Assembly (NCBI GenBank): GCA_050730675.1
Contig: JBOHNM010000028.1
Span: forward strand, 1-30,224
Direction of reading: 5' to 3'
Source: JBOHNM01 sp050730675
GTDB taxonomy: Bacteria; Planctomycetota; Phycisphaerae; Phycisphaerales; UBA1924
Length of the DNA: 30,224 nucleotides
Under the pieces are notes generated by a model. That model did not search any database. It was not told the DNA's origin and saw only the letters and a program-made list of their open reading frames with translations. A program made the position numbers and the translations under genes. Positions 7,894-15,379 of this stretch are shown here, in pieces; the stretch's first letter is position 1; every line of letters begins with the position of its first letter.

Positions 7894-8898
7894 ATGTCCG
7901 TGAAGTACCACGACTACTACGCCACTCTGGGTGTATCGCGCACGGCCAGTGCCGAGGAGATCCAGCGCGCCTACCGCGGCCTCGCTCGCAAGCTCCACCC
8001 CGACATCAACAAGGAACCCGGGGCCGACGCGAAGTTCAAGGAAGTCGGCGAGGCGTACGAGGTCCTCAAGGACCCCGAGAAGCGCAAGCTCTATGACCAA
8101 CTCGGCGAGAACTGGAAGTCCGGTCAGGACTTCCGCCCGCCCCCTGGTTGGAAGGGTGGGGGTGGCCCGCGTTCCCGCACGCGCCAGGGCCCGCGCTCCG
8201 CCTCGGGGTCCGCGCCGGACTTCGACTTCTCCGGTTTCGGCGGAGGGGGCGGAGGCTCGTCGTTCAGCGACTTCTTCAACTCGATTTTTGGTGGAAGCGG
8301 CGGTTCGCCGTTCACAGGCGGCGGATTCCAGGACGGCTTCTCCCACGCGCAGCAGCCGCGCAACGACGAAGCTCGTTTGGAGCTGAGCCTTGAAGACGCG
8401 GCGCGCGGCGCCACGCGCCGCCTCACCGTCACCGGCTACGACGCCGACGGCAACCCGACCGAGCGCACGATCGACGTCAAGATTCCGCCCGGCACGCCCG
8501 ACGGCTCGGTCATCCGCCTCGCCGGCCAGGGCCAGCCCGATCCGATGGGGGGCCCGCCCGGTGACCTGCTTCTCCGCATCGCCCTCAAACCCGACGAACG
8601 CTTCGGCATCGACGGTTCGAACCTGACCACCACCCTACCCGTAGCACCCTGGGAGGCCGCGCTGGGCGCCAAGGTCGATGTCCCTACGCTCGATGGTCCC
8701 GTGACTGTCACCATTCCGCCCGGCACTTCCAGCGGCCAGAAACTCCGCGTCCGCGGCAAGGGCCTCACCCGACGCGGAATGCCGACCGGCGACCTCATTG
8801 TGGAAGTGCGGATCGCCGTTCCCAAGAACCTGAGTGACGCGGAGCGTGCTCTCTACCAGCAGCTCGCGCAGAGTTCGACGTTCCGTCCTCGTCCGTGA
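7894..8898 (+). CDS. DnaJ/CbpA-type (type II) J-domain co-chaperone
   Basis: A 334-residue J-protein that stimulates DnaK ATPase activity and delivers substrates. The J domain occupies about residues 5-72, with the HPD motif at 35-37 and the KFKEVGEAYEVLKDPEKR helix. A Gly/Phe-rich linker follows (about 95-160; runs such as GFGGGGGGSSFSDFF). The rest is the C-terminal substrate-binding region, with two beta-sandwich-like repeats. The CxxCxGxG zinc-finger domain of canonical DnaJ is absent, so this is CbpA-like rather than housekeeping DnaJ. ATG 7894 is preferred because the J domain starts just after it; the 15-residue upstream extension is unrelated. It is divergent from hsp20, which fits a heat-shock or envelope-stress regulon. 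Confidence 0.93.
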   Translation: MSVKYHDYYATLGVSRTASAEEIQRAYRGLARKLHPDINKEPGADAKFKEVGEAYEVLKDPEKRKLYDQLGENWKSGQDFRPPPGWKGGGGPRSRTRQGPRSASGSAPDFDFSGFGGGGGGSSFSDFFNSIFGGSGGSPFTGGGFQDGFSHAQQPRNDEARLELSLEDAARGATRRLTVTGYDADGNPTERTIDVKIPPGTPDGSVIRLAGQGQPDPMGGPPGDLLLRIALKPDERFGIDGSNLTTTLPVAPWEAALGAKVDVPTLDGPVTVTIPPGTSSGQKLRVRGKGLTRRGMPTGDLIVEVRIAVPKNLSDAERALYQQLAQSSTFRPRP

Positions 8899-8971
8899 TC
8901 GCCGCATTCCGAGCAGGGTCCGCCGCCAGCCGGCGGGCACCCGGCACGGAGCGCGGTTCAAGGAGTGAAGT

Positions 8972-9673
8972 GTGCTGATCTATCTTCTGTTCATCATCCC
9001 GCCGATGCTGCTGGCTCTGTGGGCGCAGTACAAGGTGAAGTCCACCTTCGCCGCGGCGCACGAGGTTCCCGCGACCAGCGGCATGACCGGCGCCGAGGTC
9101 GCGCAGATGATCCTGGAGGCGAACAACGTCCGCAACGTCGGCATCGAGCCGTCGCACGGGTTCCTCTCCGACCACTACGACCCGAAGGCCAAAATGCTTC
9201 GCCTCAGCCCCGACGTTTATGAGGGCCGCTCGGTCGCCTCGCTCGGCATCGCCGCCCACGAAGTCGGCCACGCGATCCAGGATGCCACGCGCTACCCGCT
9301 GCTGATGCTGCGCAACGGCATTGTGCCCTTCGCGGCTGTCGGTTCCAACCTCGCGATGATTGTCATCATGGTCGCGATGATCGGCATCGCCGGCACGCTC
9401 TCGCAGACACTGCTGCTGGTCGGCATCGGCCTTTTCTCGCTCACCGTCTTCTTCCAGCTCGTCAACCTGCCCGTCGAGTTCGACGCCAGCCGACGAGCCA
9501 AGGACACACTGTTTTCCACAGGGCTGGTCGCCCAGGGCGTGGAGCAGCAGGCAATGAGTAAGATGCTCTCGGCCGCGGCCATGACCTATGTCGCCGCGAC
9601 CATCAGTTCGATCGCGACCCTCTTGTACTACGTGCTGATCTTCATCAGCCGAGGTCAGAACAGCCGAGATTAA
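8972..9673 (+). CDS. Membrane zinc metallopeptidase, YugP/PF04298 type
   Basis: A 233-residue integral membrane protein. An N-terminal membrane helix (residues 1-18) precedes a soluble segment. The zinc-binding HEVGH motif is at 96-100 (His96, Glu97, His100), in the family block LGIAAHEVGHAIQDA. Two or three further hydrophobic segments follow (about 115-165 and 205-226), with the conserved LPVEFDASRRAK block between them at about 166-177. The start is a GTG at 8972, with aaggag 6-7 nt upstream. The substrate of this family is largely unknown. It follows dnaJ by 73 bp on the same strand and is closed by a strong terminator, so the two may form one transcription unit. Confidence 0.9.
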   Translation: MLIYLLFIIPPMLLALWAQYKVKSTFAAAHEVPATSGMTGAEVAQMILEANNVRNVGIEPSHGFLSDHYDPKAKMLRLSPDVYEGRSVASLGIAAHEVGHAIQDATRYPLLMLRNGIVPFAAVGSNLAMIVIMVAMIGIAGTLSQTLLLVGIGLFSLTVFFQLVNLPVEFDASRRAKDTLFSTGLVAQGVEQQAMSKMLSAAAMTYVAATISSIATLLYYVLIFISRGQNSRD

Positions 9674-9694
9674 GAGTTCTCTGGGAGAGATCAG

Positions 9695-9718
9695 GCGCGT
9701 GCACTGGACCGCACGCGC
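9695..9718 (+). other. GC hairpin upstream of the peptidase terminator
   Basis: An 8-bp perfect stem, gcgcgtgc with gcacgcgc, encloses an 8-nt loop shortly after the peptidase stop. It lacks a T-run and lies 10 bp before the main terminator. It may protect the 3' end of the mRNA. Confidence 0.4.
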
Positions 9719-9728
9719 GCGACGCGAC

Positions 9729-9766
9729 ACCGGGCCTGTGTCTATGCACGGGCCCGGTTTTTCGTT
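9729..9766 (+). terminator. Intrinsic terminator after the zinc peptidase gene
   Basis: The 12-bp stem accgggcctgtg (9729-9740) with cacgggcccggt (9747-9758), containing one G-T pair, encloses the 6-nt loop tctatg and is followed by tttttcgtttt. This is a textbook Rho-independent terminator on the plus strand. Confidence 0.88.
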
Positions 9767-9780
9767 TTGATCTTGCCCTT

Positions 9781-9800
9781 CTCCCGGTTCCAACCGGGAG
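9781..9800 (-). terminator. Hairpin downstream of the minus-strand zinc-ribbon gene
   Basis: The sequence ctcccggtt (9781-9789) pairs with aaccgggag (9792-9800) around a 2-nt centre. It lies 55 bp past the stop of the 9855-10328 gene, so it may terminate the pilT/zinc-ribbon transcript. No T-run follows on the minus strand, so the call is tentative. Confidence 0.35.
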
Positions 9801-9854
9801 CGGAGGACTGAGAGCAAAAATGCACACAGTTTCACGCGGCTCCACAGGCGCGAG

Positions 9855-10328
9855 CTACTCGGGTTTCTGATCCGAACGACCCTTATCCCGCCGACGATCC
9901 ATCGGCGCGCCCCGATCGCTCCCGATGACCCGGCGGAACCGCTTACCGCACTCGGGACACCGCTTCATCTCCTGACCCTTCAAGTCATAGCCACACTTCT
10001 GGCAGAAGTTCCGGCCGTACTTGAGCGCCCACACCCACGGCGGGAGCATCTGCCCTTCGAGAATGTCGAACATACCCGTGACCCACCAGAAGACCCCCGT
10101 CGCGACCGCGATCACTGCCACACCGATACCCCGAGCGCCCATGAAGAGCGAACCCGCGACAAAGACCACCAACAGAGCCATCCAGCAAAGGCAGTTCCAG
10201 AGCGACGGAACTTGAAGCAGGGTACCGCACTCTTCGCACACATGCGTGCAATTCCTCCTGAGCCACACAGCGCGCGGGATTGCTGCGCTGCAATGCGGGC
10301 AGCGGTATCGGAGCGTTCTTTCCGTCAC
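9855..10328 (-). CDS. Small membrane protein with two zinc-ribbon motifs, function unknown
   Basis: A 157-residue protein. An N-terminal CPHC...CEEC knuckle pair (about residues 10-34) precedes two hydrophobic segments (about 47-85). A second ribbon follows, CQKCGYDLKGQEMKRCPECGKR (CxxC at about 109-112 and 123-126). The tail is highly charged. The second ribbon is the same CxxCGYDLxG...CPECG type seen at 15380-16228 and in the array after 27813. The start is a GTG at 10328 with ggag 8 nt upstream; an overlapping ATG leads straight to a stop. It lies 25 bp after pilT on the same strand and is probably co-transcribed. I do not recognise a function; metal binding is inferred from the cysteines. 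Confidence 0.8.
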   Translation of the reverse strand: MTERTLRYRCPHCSAAIPRAVWLRRNCTHVCEECGTLLQVPSLWNCLCWMALLVVFVAGSLFMGARGIGVAVIAVATGVFWWVTGMFDILEGQMLPPWVWALKYGRNFCQKCGYDLKGQEMKRCPECGKRFRRVIGSDRGAPMDRRRDKGRSDQKPE

Positions 10329-10353
10329 GGCATCGTCTCCAACCCGGCACCGC

Positions 10354-11481
10354 TCACGACCTCACCCTCCCCACCAGGGACGCCGCCTTCACCTCCAGCC
10401 CCTTCACCAGCGCTTCCAGCGCCTCGCGGTTGGGGGCATAGTCCAGCGCGGTCCGCAGCGTCACCATGTCGGCCTTCACCAGGTCCGAGAGCGACTGCGT
10501 GAACGACATCATCCCCTCGCCGCGCGAGGACTGCACGATCGCCGGCAGGTCCTCCTGCTCGCCGGCGCGGATCTTCTCGCGGACGATCGGCAGGGCCAGC
10601 AGCACCTCGGTCGCCGGCACGATGCCGCCCTTGCCCTCGTTGAGATTGTCCACGGCGGGCAACAGGCGCTGGGCGCAGATCGCCTTCAAGCTCGTCGAGA
10701 GCGCCGACCGCACGAACTGATGCTCGGTGATCGGGAAGAACTCGAGGATGCGCGAGAAGCTCTGCATCGTATCGGAGGTGTGCATGCTCGCGAAAACCAG
10801 GTGCCCCGTCTCCGCCGCCTGGATCGCCGCCAGCACGGTGTCGTGGTCGCGCATCTCGCCGATGAAGATGACGTCGGGGTCCTGACGCACGATGTACCGC
10901 AGCGCTGTCGGATAATCTGGAACATCGATCCCGATCTCACGCTGCGAGACGATGCTTTTCTTGGGGTGGAACCGGTACTCCACCGGGTCTTCCACGCTGA
11001 TGATGTTCTCGCTGCGCGTGGCGTTGATGTGCTCGATCATCGCGGCCAGCGTCGTGCTCTTGCCCGAACCGGTGACACCCACCACCAGCACCAGCCCCTC
11101 GTTGGTCTCCTCCGCGAGCTTGCGGTAGATCTCCGGCAGACGCAGGTTGTTGAAGTCCGGGATCTCCGACTTCACGCGACGAATCGCGGCGTGCGTGTGC
11201 CCGCCCGCGCGAAAGAGATTCACGCGGAAGCGGTCGTCTCCCTGATAGACCGCAAAGTCCAGATCGCCGCGCTCGGCGAACCGTGCCCGCAGCCTCTCGG
11301 GGATGATCGGCTCGACGAAGTGGTCCGCCTCGTCCTCGGTCAGCGGGTCGGTGTGCAGCGGCTTGAGCACGCCGTTGATCCGGTACGTCGGCGGCATTCC
11401 CACCTTGATGTGCAGGTCCGAAGCCTCCAGTTTGCCCATGCCCTGCATGAGCCGCTGCACGGTGATGTTGCCGGAGATCAT
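10354..11481 (-). CDS. pilT: PilT/GspE-family type IV pilus retraction ATPase
   Basis: A 375-residue hexameric secretion ATPase of the PilT branch. The N-terminal PAS-like domain (about 1-110) carries ASDLHIKVGMPP. The core has Walker A GVTGSGKST (135-143), the Asp-box ISVEDPVEYRF (161-171), Walker B VIFIGEMRD (204-212) and the His-box region ASMHTSD (231-237). Length matches PilT (about 345-375). PilT depolymerises pili at the inner membrane and drives twitching. ATG 11481 has gggag 7 nt upstream. No other pilus gene is in the window, so it is an orphan copy here, and PilU-like function cannot be excluded. The only likely operon partner is the zinc-ribbon membrane gene. Confidence 0.93.
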   Translation of the reverse strand: MISGNITVQRLMQGMGKLEASDLHIKVGMPPTYRINGVLKPLHTDPLTEDEADHFVEPIIPERLRARFAERGDLDFAVYQGDDRFRVNLFRAGGHTHAAIRRVKSEIPDFNNLRLPEIYRKLAEETNEGLVLVVGVTGSGKSTTLAAMIEHINATRSENIISVEDPVEYRFHPKKSIVSQREIGIDVPDYPTALRYIVRQDPDVIFIGEMRDHDTVLAAIQAAETGHLVFASMHTSDTMQSFSRILEFFPITEHQFVRSALSTSLKAICAQRLLPAVDNLNEGKGGIVPATEVLLALPIVREKIRAGEQEDLPAIVQSSRGEGMMSFTQSLSDLVKADMVTLRTALDYAPNREALEALVKGLEVKAASLVGRVRS

Positions 11482-11587
11482 GGAACTGCTCCCCGTCGAG
11501 GTGTGCCGAGTCTACCAGAAGGTTCGCAGGGCACTGCGGCACGGTTTGTAACGATCTCAACCGCCGCTGCGACGAACTTGTGGTAGC

Positions 11588-11881
11588 ATGGGTGAACGTG
11601 GCAAGAGCATGGCCGACACACCCGAAACTCCGCCGACCACGCCGCCACCCTCGCAATCTCGCACGAATTGGCTGGCTGTCGCGGCGCTGATCATCGGTTT
11701 CTTCGCGTTGCTCGGCTTCCTGATACCTCCGCTGGGGCTCCCCGCCTCCATCATCGGGTTGATTCTCGGCCTGACGTCCCCAGCCAAGCCCGACGCCGGG
11801 ATCCGATCCACCGCGCTCGCGCTCTGCGCGATCGGCTTTGCTTTCAGCGCTGTCGGGATGATCGCGCTCTTGAGGCTGTAA
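11588..11881 (+). CDS. Small two-helix membrane protein (DUF4190-like)
   Basis: A 97-residue protein with a Pro/Thr-rich N-terminus (ETPPTTPPPSQSR) and two hydrophobic segments (about residues 28-62 and 74-95). These are separated by LTSPAKPDAGIRSTALAL, the short G/A-rich pattern typical of DUF4190-like proteins. The function of that family is unknown. ATG 11609 (Met8) is an equally plausible start; neither has a strong ribosome-binding site. It is divergent from pilT and ends 6 bp before the convergent glycerate kinase gene. Confidence 0.65.
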   Translation: MGERGKSMADTPETPPTTPPPSQSRTNWLAVAALIIGFFALLGFLIPPLGLPASIIGLILGLTSPAKPDAGIRSTALALCAIGFAFSAVGMIALLRL

Positions 11882-11887
11882 CGCCGG

Positions 11888-13252
11888 TCATTGGCGGTGC
11901 CACGCGATCGCCACATCGCATACGTTCGTCCCTGTCGGTCCGGTGATGACATGACAAGGTACGCCCGCGGCGTGCAGCGAGGCGAAGAACCCGTAGCCGT
12001 CATTCCGCTCGAGGTATGCCGCGGCGTCGAGTCCCCGCGCTCGCGCCTCACGCACGATCGCTGATGTCACCAGCGCGCCCGCCGCCGGGGGGCGCCCCTC
12101 CGGCGCGACGCCATCCACACCATCAGTACCAAACGTCACCACCGCAACATCATCCGCCGCACCGAGCAGATCGAGTTCAATCGCCGCCGCGAGCGCGAGT
12201 TCCTGATTCCGCCCGCCGTGCCCGCCGCCGGTGATCTTTACCGTCGTCTCCCCGCCCAGCACGATCGCGCCCCCCGCCGGCAACGCCGCGGCCTCGCGCG
12301 CCAACCGCGCCCCGACCTCGCGGGCCTCGCCCTGCACGCGCCATTGCACAAGCTTGACCACCAGTTCGTTCGTCCGGGCCCACGCCGCGGCGGCATCCAC
12401 CGCCGTGTCGTTGTTGCCGATCAGATGCGTGCGGACGTTCTCGAACCAAGGATCGCCCGGTTTGAGCGTCTCGGGGTGCAGCCCCTTCGCTCCTGCTTCC
12501 AGATACGCCGTCGCCGCCGGCGCATGCTCCCAGCACCCGCGGTCCACCAGCACCGAGATCGCATCCGCGTACGTCGTCGGGTCCGGCGCGAACGGCCCCG
12601 ACCCGATCACCGCCGGATCATCGCCGAGCACATCCGAGAGCACATACACATCAATGGGGTACGCCCCGATCCCGGCGATCAGCCGCCCGCCCTTGGTCAG
12701 GTCCAGGTGCTTGCGGACGGTGTTCAGTTCCTCGATCGTCGCGCCGGCCCGCATCAGCGACCGTGTCAGTTCGCGCAGCTCCTCCAGCGGCACCTGCACC
12801 GGCGGCTCGCACACCAGCGACGAGGCGCCACCCGAGAGCATCACCACCAGCCCCTCGCCCTCCAGCACCTCGTTCTCGCCCAACTCTCCATCGCCGATCC
12901 GCAGCGTCGTCCTGCGAAGCTCACCGGCCGCCGCCACGCTCCGATCGCTGGGGATCGGATGATCACCCCTCAGCACGTTCCATCGCCTCGACGCCTCGCC
13001 GGGTGCGCCGACCGGCGCGACGAGCAGGCACCGGCCCGGCCCGGCCTCGCGGGGCTCCCACGCCGCCGCCATCGTGAAGGCGGCCTTCCCGATCACCACA
13101 CTCGCATGGTCCGAACGGGGCGGATGCGCCGCGACCGCCAGCTGCATCAGCTCCCGGGCATCGCACGCCCGCCGGACGCAATCGACCAGCCCGCCCGCTC
13201 CAACCGCGGCCTCCCAAGCCCAACCGGCATCTCCTGCGCTCCGGCTCGCCAT
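11888..13252 (-). CDS. Glycerate 2-kinase, GckA/TtuD (DUF4147-MOFRL) family
   Basis: A 454-residue cytoplasmic enzyme expected to phosphorylate D-glycerate to 2-phosphoglycerate. The N-terminal DUF4147-type domain includes VVIGKAAFTMAAAWE, VMLSGGASSLV, LNTVRKHLDLTKGGRL and LSDVLGDDPAVIGSGP. The C-terminal MOFRL domain includes GGETTVKITGGGHGGRNQELAL, TDGVDG and the closing GPTGTNVCDVAIAW. Length fits the family (about 420-450). ATG 13252 gives a plausible N-terminus. It has no obvious pathway partner beside it; by family it links serine-glyoxylate or tartronate breakdown to glycolysis. It is convergent with the small DUF4190-like gene, with only 6 bp between stops. Confidence 0.92.
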   Translation of the reverse strand: MASRSAGDAGWAWEAAVGAGGLVDCVRRACDARELMQLAVAAHPPRSDHASVVIGKAAFTMAAAWEPREAGPGRCLLVAPVGAPGEASRRWNVLRGDHPIPSDRSVAAAGELRRTTLRIGDGELGENEVLEGEGLVVMLSGGASSLVCEPPVQVPLEELRELTRSLMRAGATIEELNTVRKHLDLTKGGRLIAGIGAYPIDVYVLSDVLGDDPAVIGSGPFAPDPTTYADAISVLVDRGCWEHAPAATAYLEAGAKGLHPETLKPGDPWFENVRTHLIGNNDTAVDAAAAWARTNELVVKLVQWRVQGEAREVGARLAREAAALPAGGAIVLGGETTVKITGGGHGGRNQELALAAAIELDLLGAADDVAVVTFGTDGVDGVAPEGRPPAAGALVTSAIVREARARGLDAAAYLERNDGYGFFASLHAAGVPCHVITGPTGTNVCDVAIAWHRQ

Positions 13253-13277
13253 GATCGCGTCATGCTACCCGGCCACC

Positions 13278-13306
13278 TTGACAGGGGAGCGCCGTTCGGT
13301 TAGGTT
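13278..13306 (+). promoter_or_regulatory. Candidate sigma70-type promoter for the 13354 gene
   Basis: TTGACA (13278-13283) matches the -35 consensus exactly. After a 17-bp spacer comes TAGGTT (13301-13306), a weak -10. Transcription would start near 13313, giving a leader of about 40 nt before the aagga site and ATG 13354. Confidence 0.5.
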
Positions 13307-13353
13307 GGGCGTCGGTATTTCCCCCACTCCTCACTTCCGCAAGGACGTCATCC

Positions 13354-13686
13354 ATGAGCCAATTCCCCGCGACAGCGCCCGGCGGCGGCGCTCTCAAGCC
13401 CCACCGCGGCACGCTCGTACTGGTCTTCGCCATCCTCGGCATCTTCGTCTGCATCATCTTCGCCATCCTCGCCTGGGTCTGGGGATCGGCGGACCTGAAG
13501 GAAATGGACGCCGGCCGCATGGATCCCTCGGGCCGCGGCACCACCCAAGCCGGCAAGATCATCGGCATGATCTGGTGCATCTTGGCGGTGGTGATGTTCA
13601 TCGTCTACATCGCCTTGTTCGTACTCCTCGGTGTCGGCGCTGTCGCCGGGGCCGCGGCGGGCGGTGCTGGGGGCGGAACGCCCTGA
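13354..13686 (+). CDS. Small membrane protein, DUF4190-like
   Basis: A 110-residue protein with a polar N-terminus, a hydrophobic segment at about residues 20-44 and a second at about 68-100 that ends in Gly/Ala-rich sequence. The charged loop between them (LKEMDAGRMDPSGRGTTQAGKI) resembles DUF4190-type proteins. Function is unknown. The start is supported by aagga 8 nt upstream. The DUF2752 gene begins 18 bp downstream on the same strand, so the two are probably co-transcribed from the promoter at 13278. Confidence 0.75.
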   Translation: MSQFPATAPGGGALKPHRGTLVLVFAILGIFVCIIFAILAWVWGSADLKEMDAGRMDPSGRGTTQAGKIIGMIWCILAVVMFIVYIALFVLLGVGAVAGAAAGGAGGGTP

Positions 13687-13704
13687 GTCGCGGTACGGTT
13701 GAGC

Positions 13705-14121
13705 ATGGCGATCGCCCTCGTCCCAGCGCCGCGCCGGTTCGGTATCGCATGGCCGGTGTGGCTCGTCGGAGGTGCGTGGGTGGCCCTGGTCGCCGCCGCG
13801 TGGTTCCTTGATCGCGCCCGCGGCACCAGCACGCCGACGTGCCTCTTCCGCGCCGTGACCGGCGTTCCCTGCCCAACTTGTGGCAGCACGCGGTGCGCCA
13901 TGCGACTGGCCAATGCCGACATCGTCGGCGCGTGGTCCTTCAACCCGTTCATCACCGTGGTGCTTGTGTGGGTCGGCCTCTATCTCATCCTTCGGCTCGG
14001 CTTCGGGCGGCGGCTGCACCTCGGCCTGTCACACCGCCAGAAGACGCTCGGGTGGGCGGTCCTCGGCGTTCTGATGCTTGTGAATTGGGCGTATGTGCTG
14101 AAGTACCACGGCGCGATCTAA
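13705..14121 (+). CDS. DUF2752 membrane protein
   Basis: A 138-residue protein with the DUF2752 signature: a Cys-containing CLFRAVTGVPCPTCGSTR block followed by AMRLANADIVGAWSFNP. It has a first membrane helix at about residues 15-36 and two more near 75-92 and 110-128. The family is common in Planctomycetota and Bacteroidota and has no established function; the PCPTCG cysteines could bind metal or form a disulfide. I start at ATG 13705; a TTG two codons upstream is possible. It is convergent with the aminotransferase gene (34-bp gap). Confidence 0.85.
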   Translation: MAIALVPAPRRFGIAWPVWLVGGAWVALVAAAWFLDRARGTSTPTCLFRAVTGVPCPTCGSTRCAMRLANADIVGAWSFNPFITVVLVWVGLYLILRLGFGRRLHLGLSHRQKTLGWAVLGVLMLVNWAYVLKYHGAI

Positions 14122-14155
14122 GGCGTCATCGCAATCAATGCCGCGCCAGAGCCGG

Positions 14156-15358
14156 TCACATCCCCGCCAGCTTCCTCAGCCGCCGGATCCCTTCCTCCAT
14201 CGTCTCGCGCTTCTTGCAGAACGCGAACCTCGCCAGCGGCTTGCCCAGCGCCCGGTTCTCGTAGAACGCGCTGGGCGGGATGGCGGCGACGCCAATCTTC
14301 TCGATCAACTTTATGCAGAACTCGGCATCGTCCTTGGCGCCGAGCTTCGGCGACACCGCTGTGTGATCCGCCAGGATGAAGTACGTCCCCGCCGGCACGT
14401 GCACGCCGAACCCCAGGTCCGTCAGCACGCTCGCAAGCTCATCTCGGTTGCGGCGCAGGTCCGCCACCAGCGGCGGCACGAACTCCCCCTCACGCCGCAG
14501 CGCCTCGGCGGCACCGTGCTGCAGCGGCGTCGCCACCGCGAAGGTCAGGAACTGGTGGGCGGCGCGCACCGCCGCCGTCAGTTCCGGGGTCGCCACCGCC
14601 CAGCCGATCTTCCACCCCGTCAGCGAGAACGTCTTGCCGATGCTCGAGAGCGTCACCGTGCGTTCGGCCATCCCCGGCAGCGTCGCCATCCCCACGTGCG
14701 GCGTCTTCGCCGGCTCAAAGACCAGCCGCTCGTACACCTCATCGCTGATGCAGACCACATCGTGCTCGACGCACAGCCGTGCGATCTGTTCCAACTCGGT
14801 CCGCGAAAAGACCTTCCCCGTTGGGTTGTGCGGCGAGTTCACGATGATCGCCCGTGTTCGCTCGTTGAACGCCGCCCGGAGCTGCACCTCGTCGAACCCG
14901 AAGTCCTCGATCGCTCCCCCGCTCATCCGCGGCGTCAGGCTCACAAACCGCGCGGTGCATCCCGCCATCGCCACGCACGCGCGGTACGAGTCGTAGTACG
15001 GCTCGATCAGCACCACCTCATCGCCCGGGTTGCAGAGCCCAAACAGTGCCGCGGCGATCGCCTCGGTGCATCCGGCAGTCACCGTCACCTGCGTGTCAGG
15101 ATCGCAGGCGAGCTTGCTGTCGCGCGTGAACCGCTCGGCGATCAGCCTGCGTAACACCGGCACGCCCGGCATCGGCGCGTACTGGTTGTGCTCGCGCAGC
15201 ATCGCCTCGCGGGCCGCCTCCTTCACCGCCAGCGGTCCTTCAAAGTCGGGGAATCCCTGCGCCAGGTTCACCGCGCCGTGCTCGGCCGCCAAACGCGACA
15301 TCGTCGTGAAGATCGTCGTGCCGAACGGTGCAAGTGCCCTGGATACCTGGCTCGGCAT
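14156..15358 (-). CDS. Class I/II PLP-dependent aminotransferase
   Basis: A 400-residue fold-type I aminotransferase of the kynurenine/methionine aminotransferase (YbdL-like) or aspartate aminotransferase group. Visible are the N-terminal VNLAQGFPDFEGP (30-42), the substrate/PLP block VNSPHNPTGKVFS (173-185), CISDEVYERLVF (203-213) with the PLP Asp, and SSIGKTFSLTGWKIGW, whose Lys242 should form the Schiff base. The C-terminal LARFAFCKK carries the carboxylate-binding Arg. Substrate cannot be fixed from sequence; the NLAQGFPDF start favours the methionine/kynurenine/glutamine branch. A gaggggg ribosome-binding sequence precedes ATG 15358. It starts 21 bp after the zinc-ribbon membrane gene on the same strand, so the two are probably co-transcribed. 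Confidence 0.92.
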   Translation of the reverse strand: MPSQVSRALAPFGTTIFTTMSRLAAEHGAVNLAQGFPDFEGPLAVKEAAREAMLREHNQYAPMPGVPVLRRLIAERFTRDSKLACDPDTQVTVTAGCTEAIAAALFGLCNPGDEVVLIEPYYDSYRACVAMAGCTARFVSLTPRMSGGAIEDFGFDEVQLRAAFNERTRAIIVNSPHNPTGKVFSRTELEQIARLCVEHDVVCISDEVYERLVFEPAKTPHVGMATLPGMAERTVTLSSIGKTFSLTGWKIGWAVATPELTAAVRAAHQFLTFAVATPLQHGAAEALRREGEFVPPLVADLRRNRDELASVLTDLGFGVHVPAGTYFILADHTAVSPKLGAKDDAEFCIKLIEKIGVAAIPPSAFYENRALGKPLARFAFCKKRETMEEGIRRLRKLAGM

Positions 15359-15379
15359 GATCGTCCCCCTCGACAGTCT

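Noticed and set aside
12218..13303. 361-codon plus-strand frame over the glycerate kinase gene
   Set aside because: It is rich in Arg, His and Pro without motifs; the minus strand carries all family motifs of glycerate 2-kinase.
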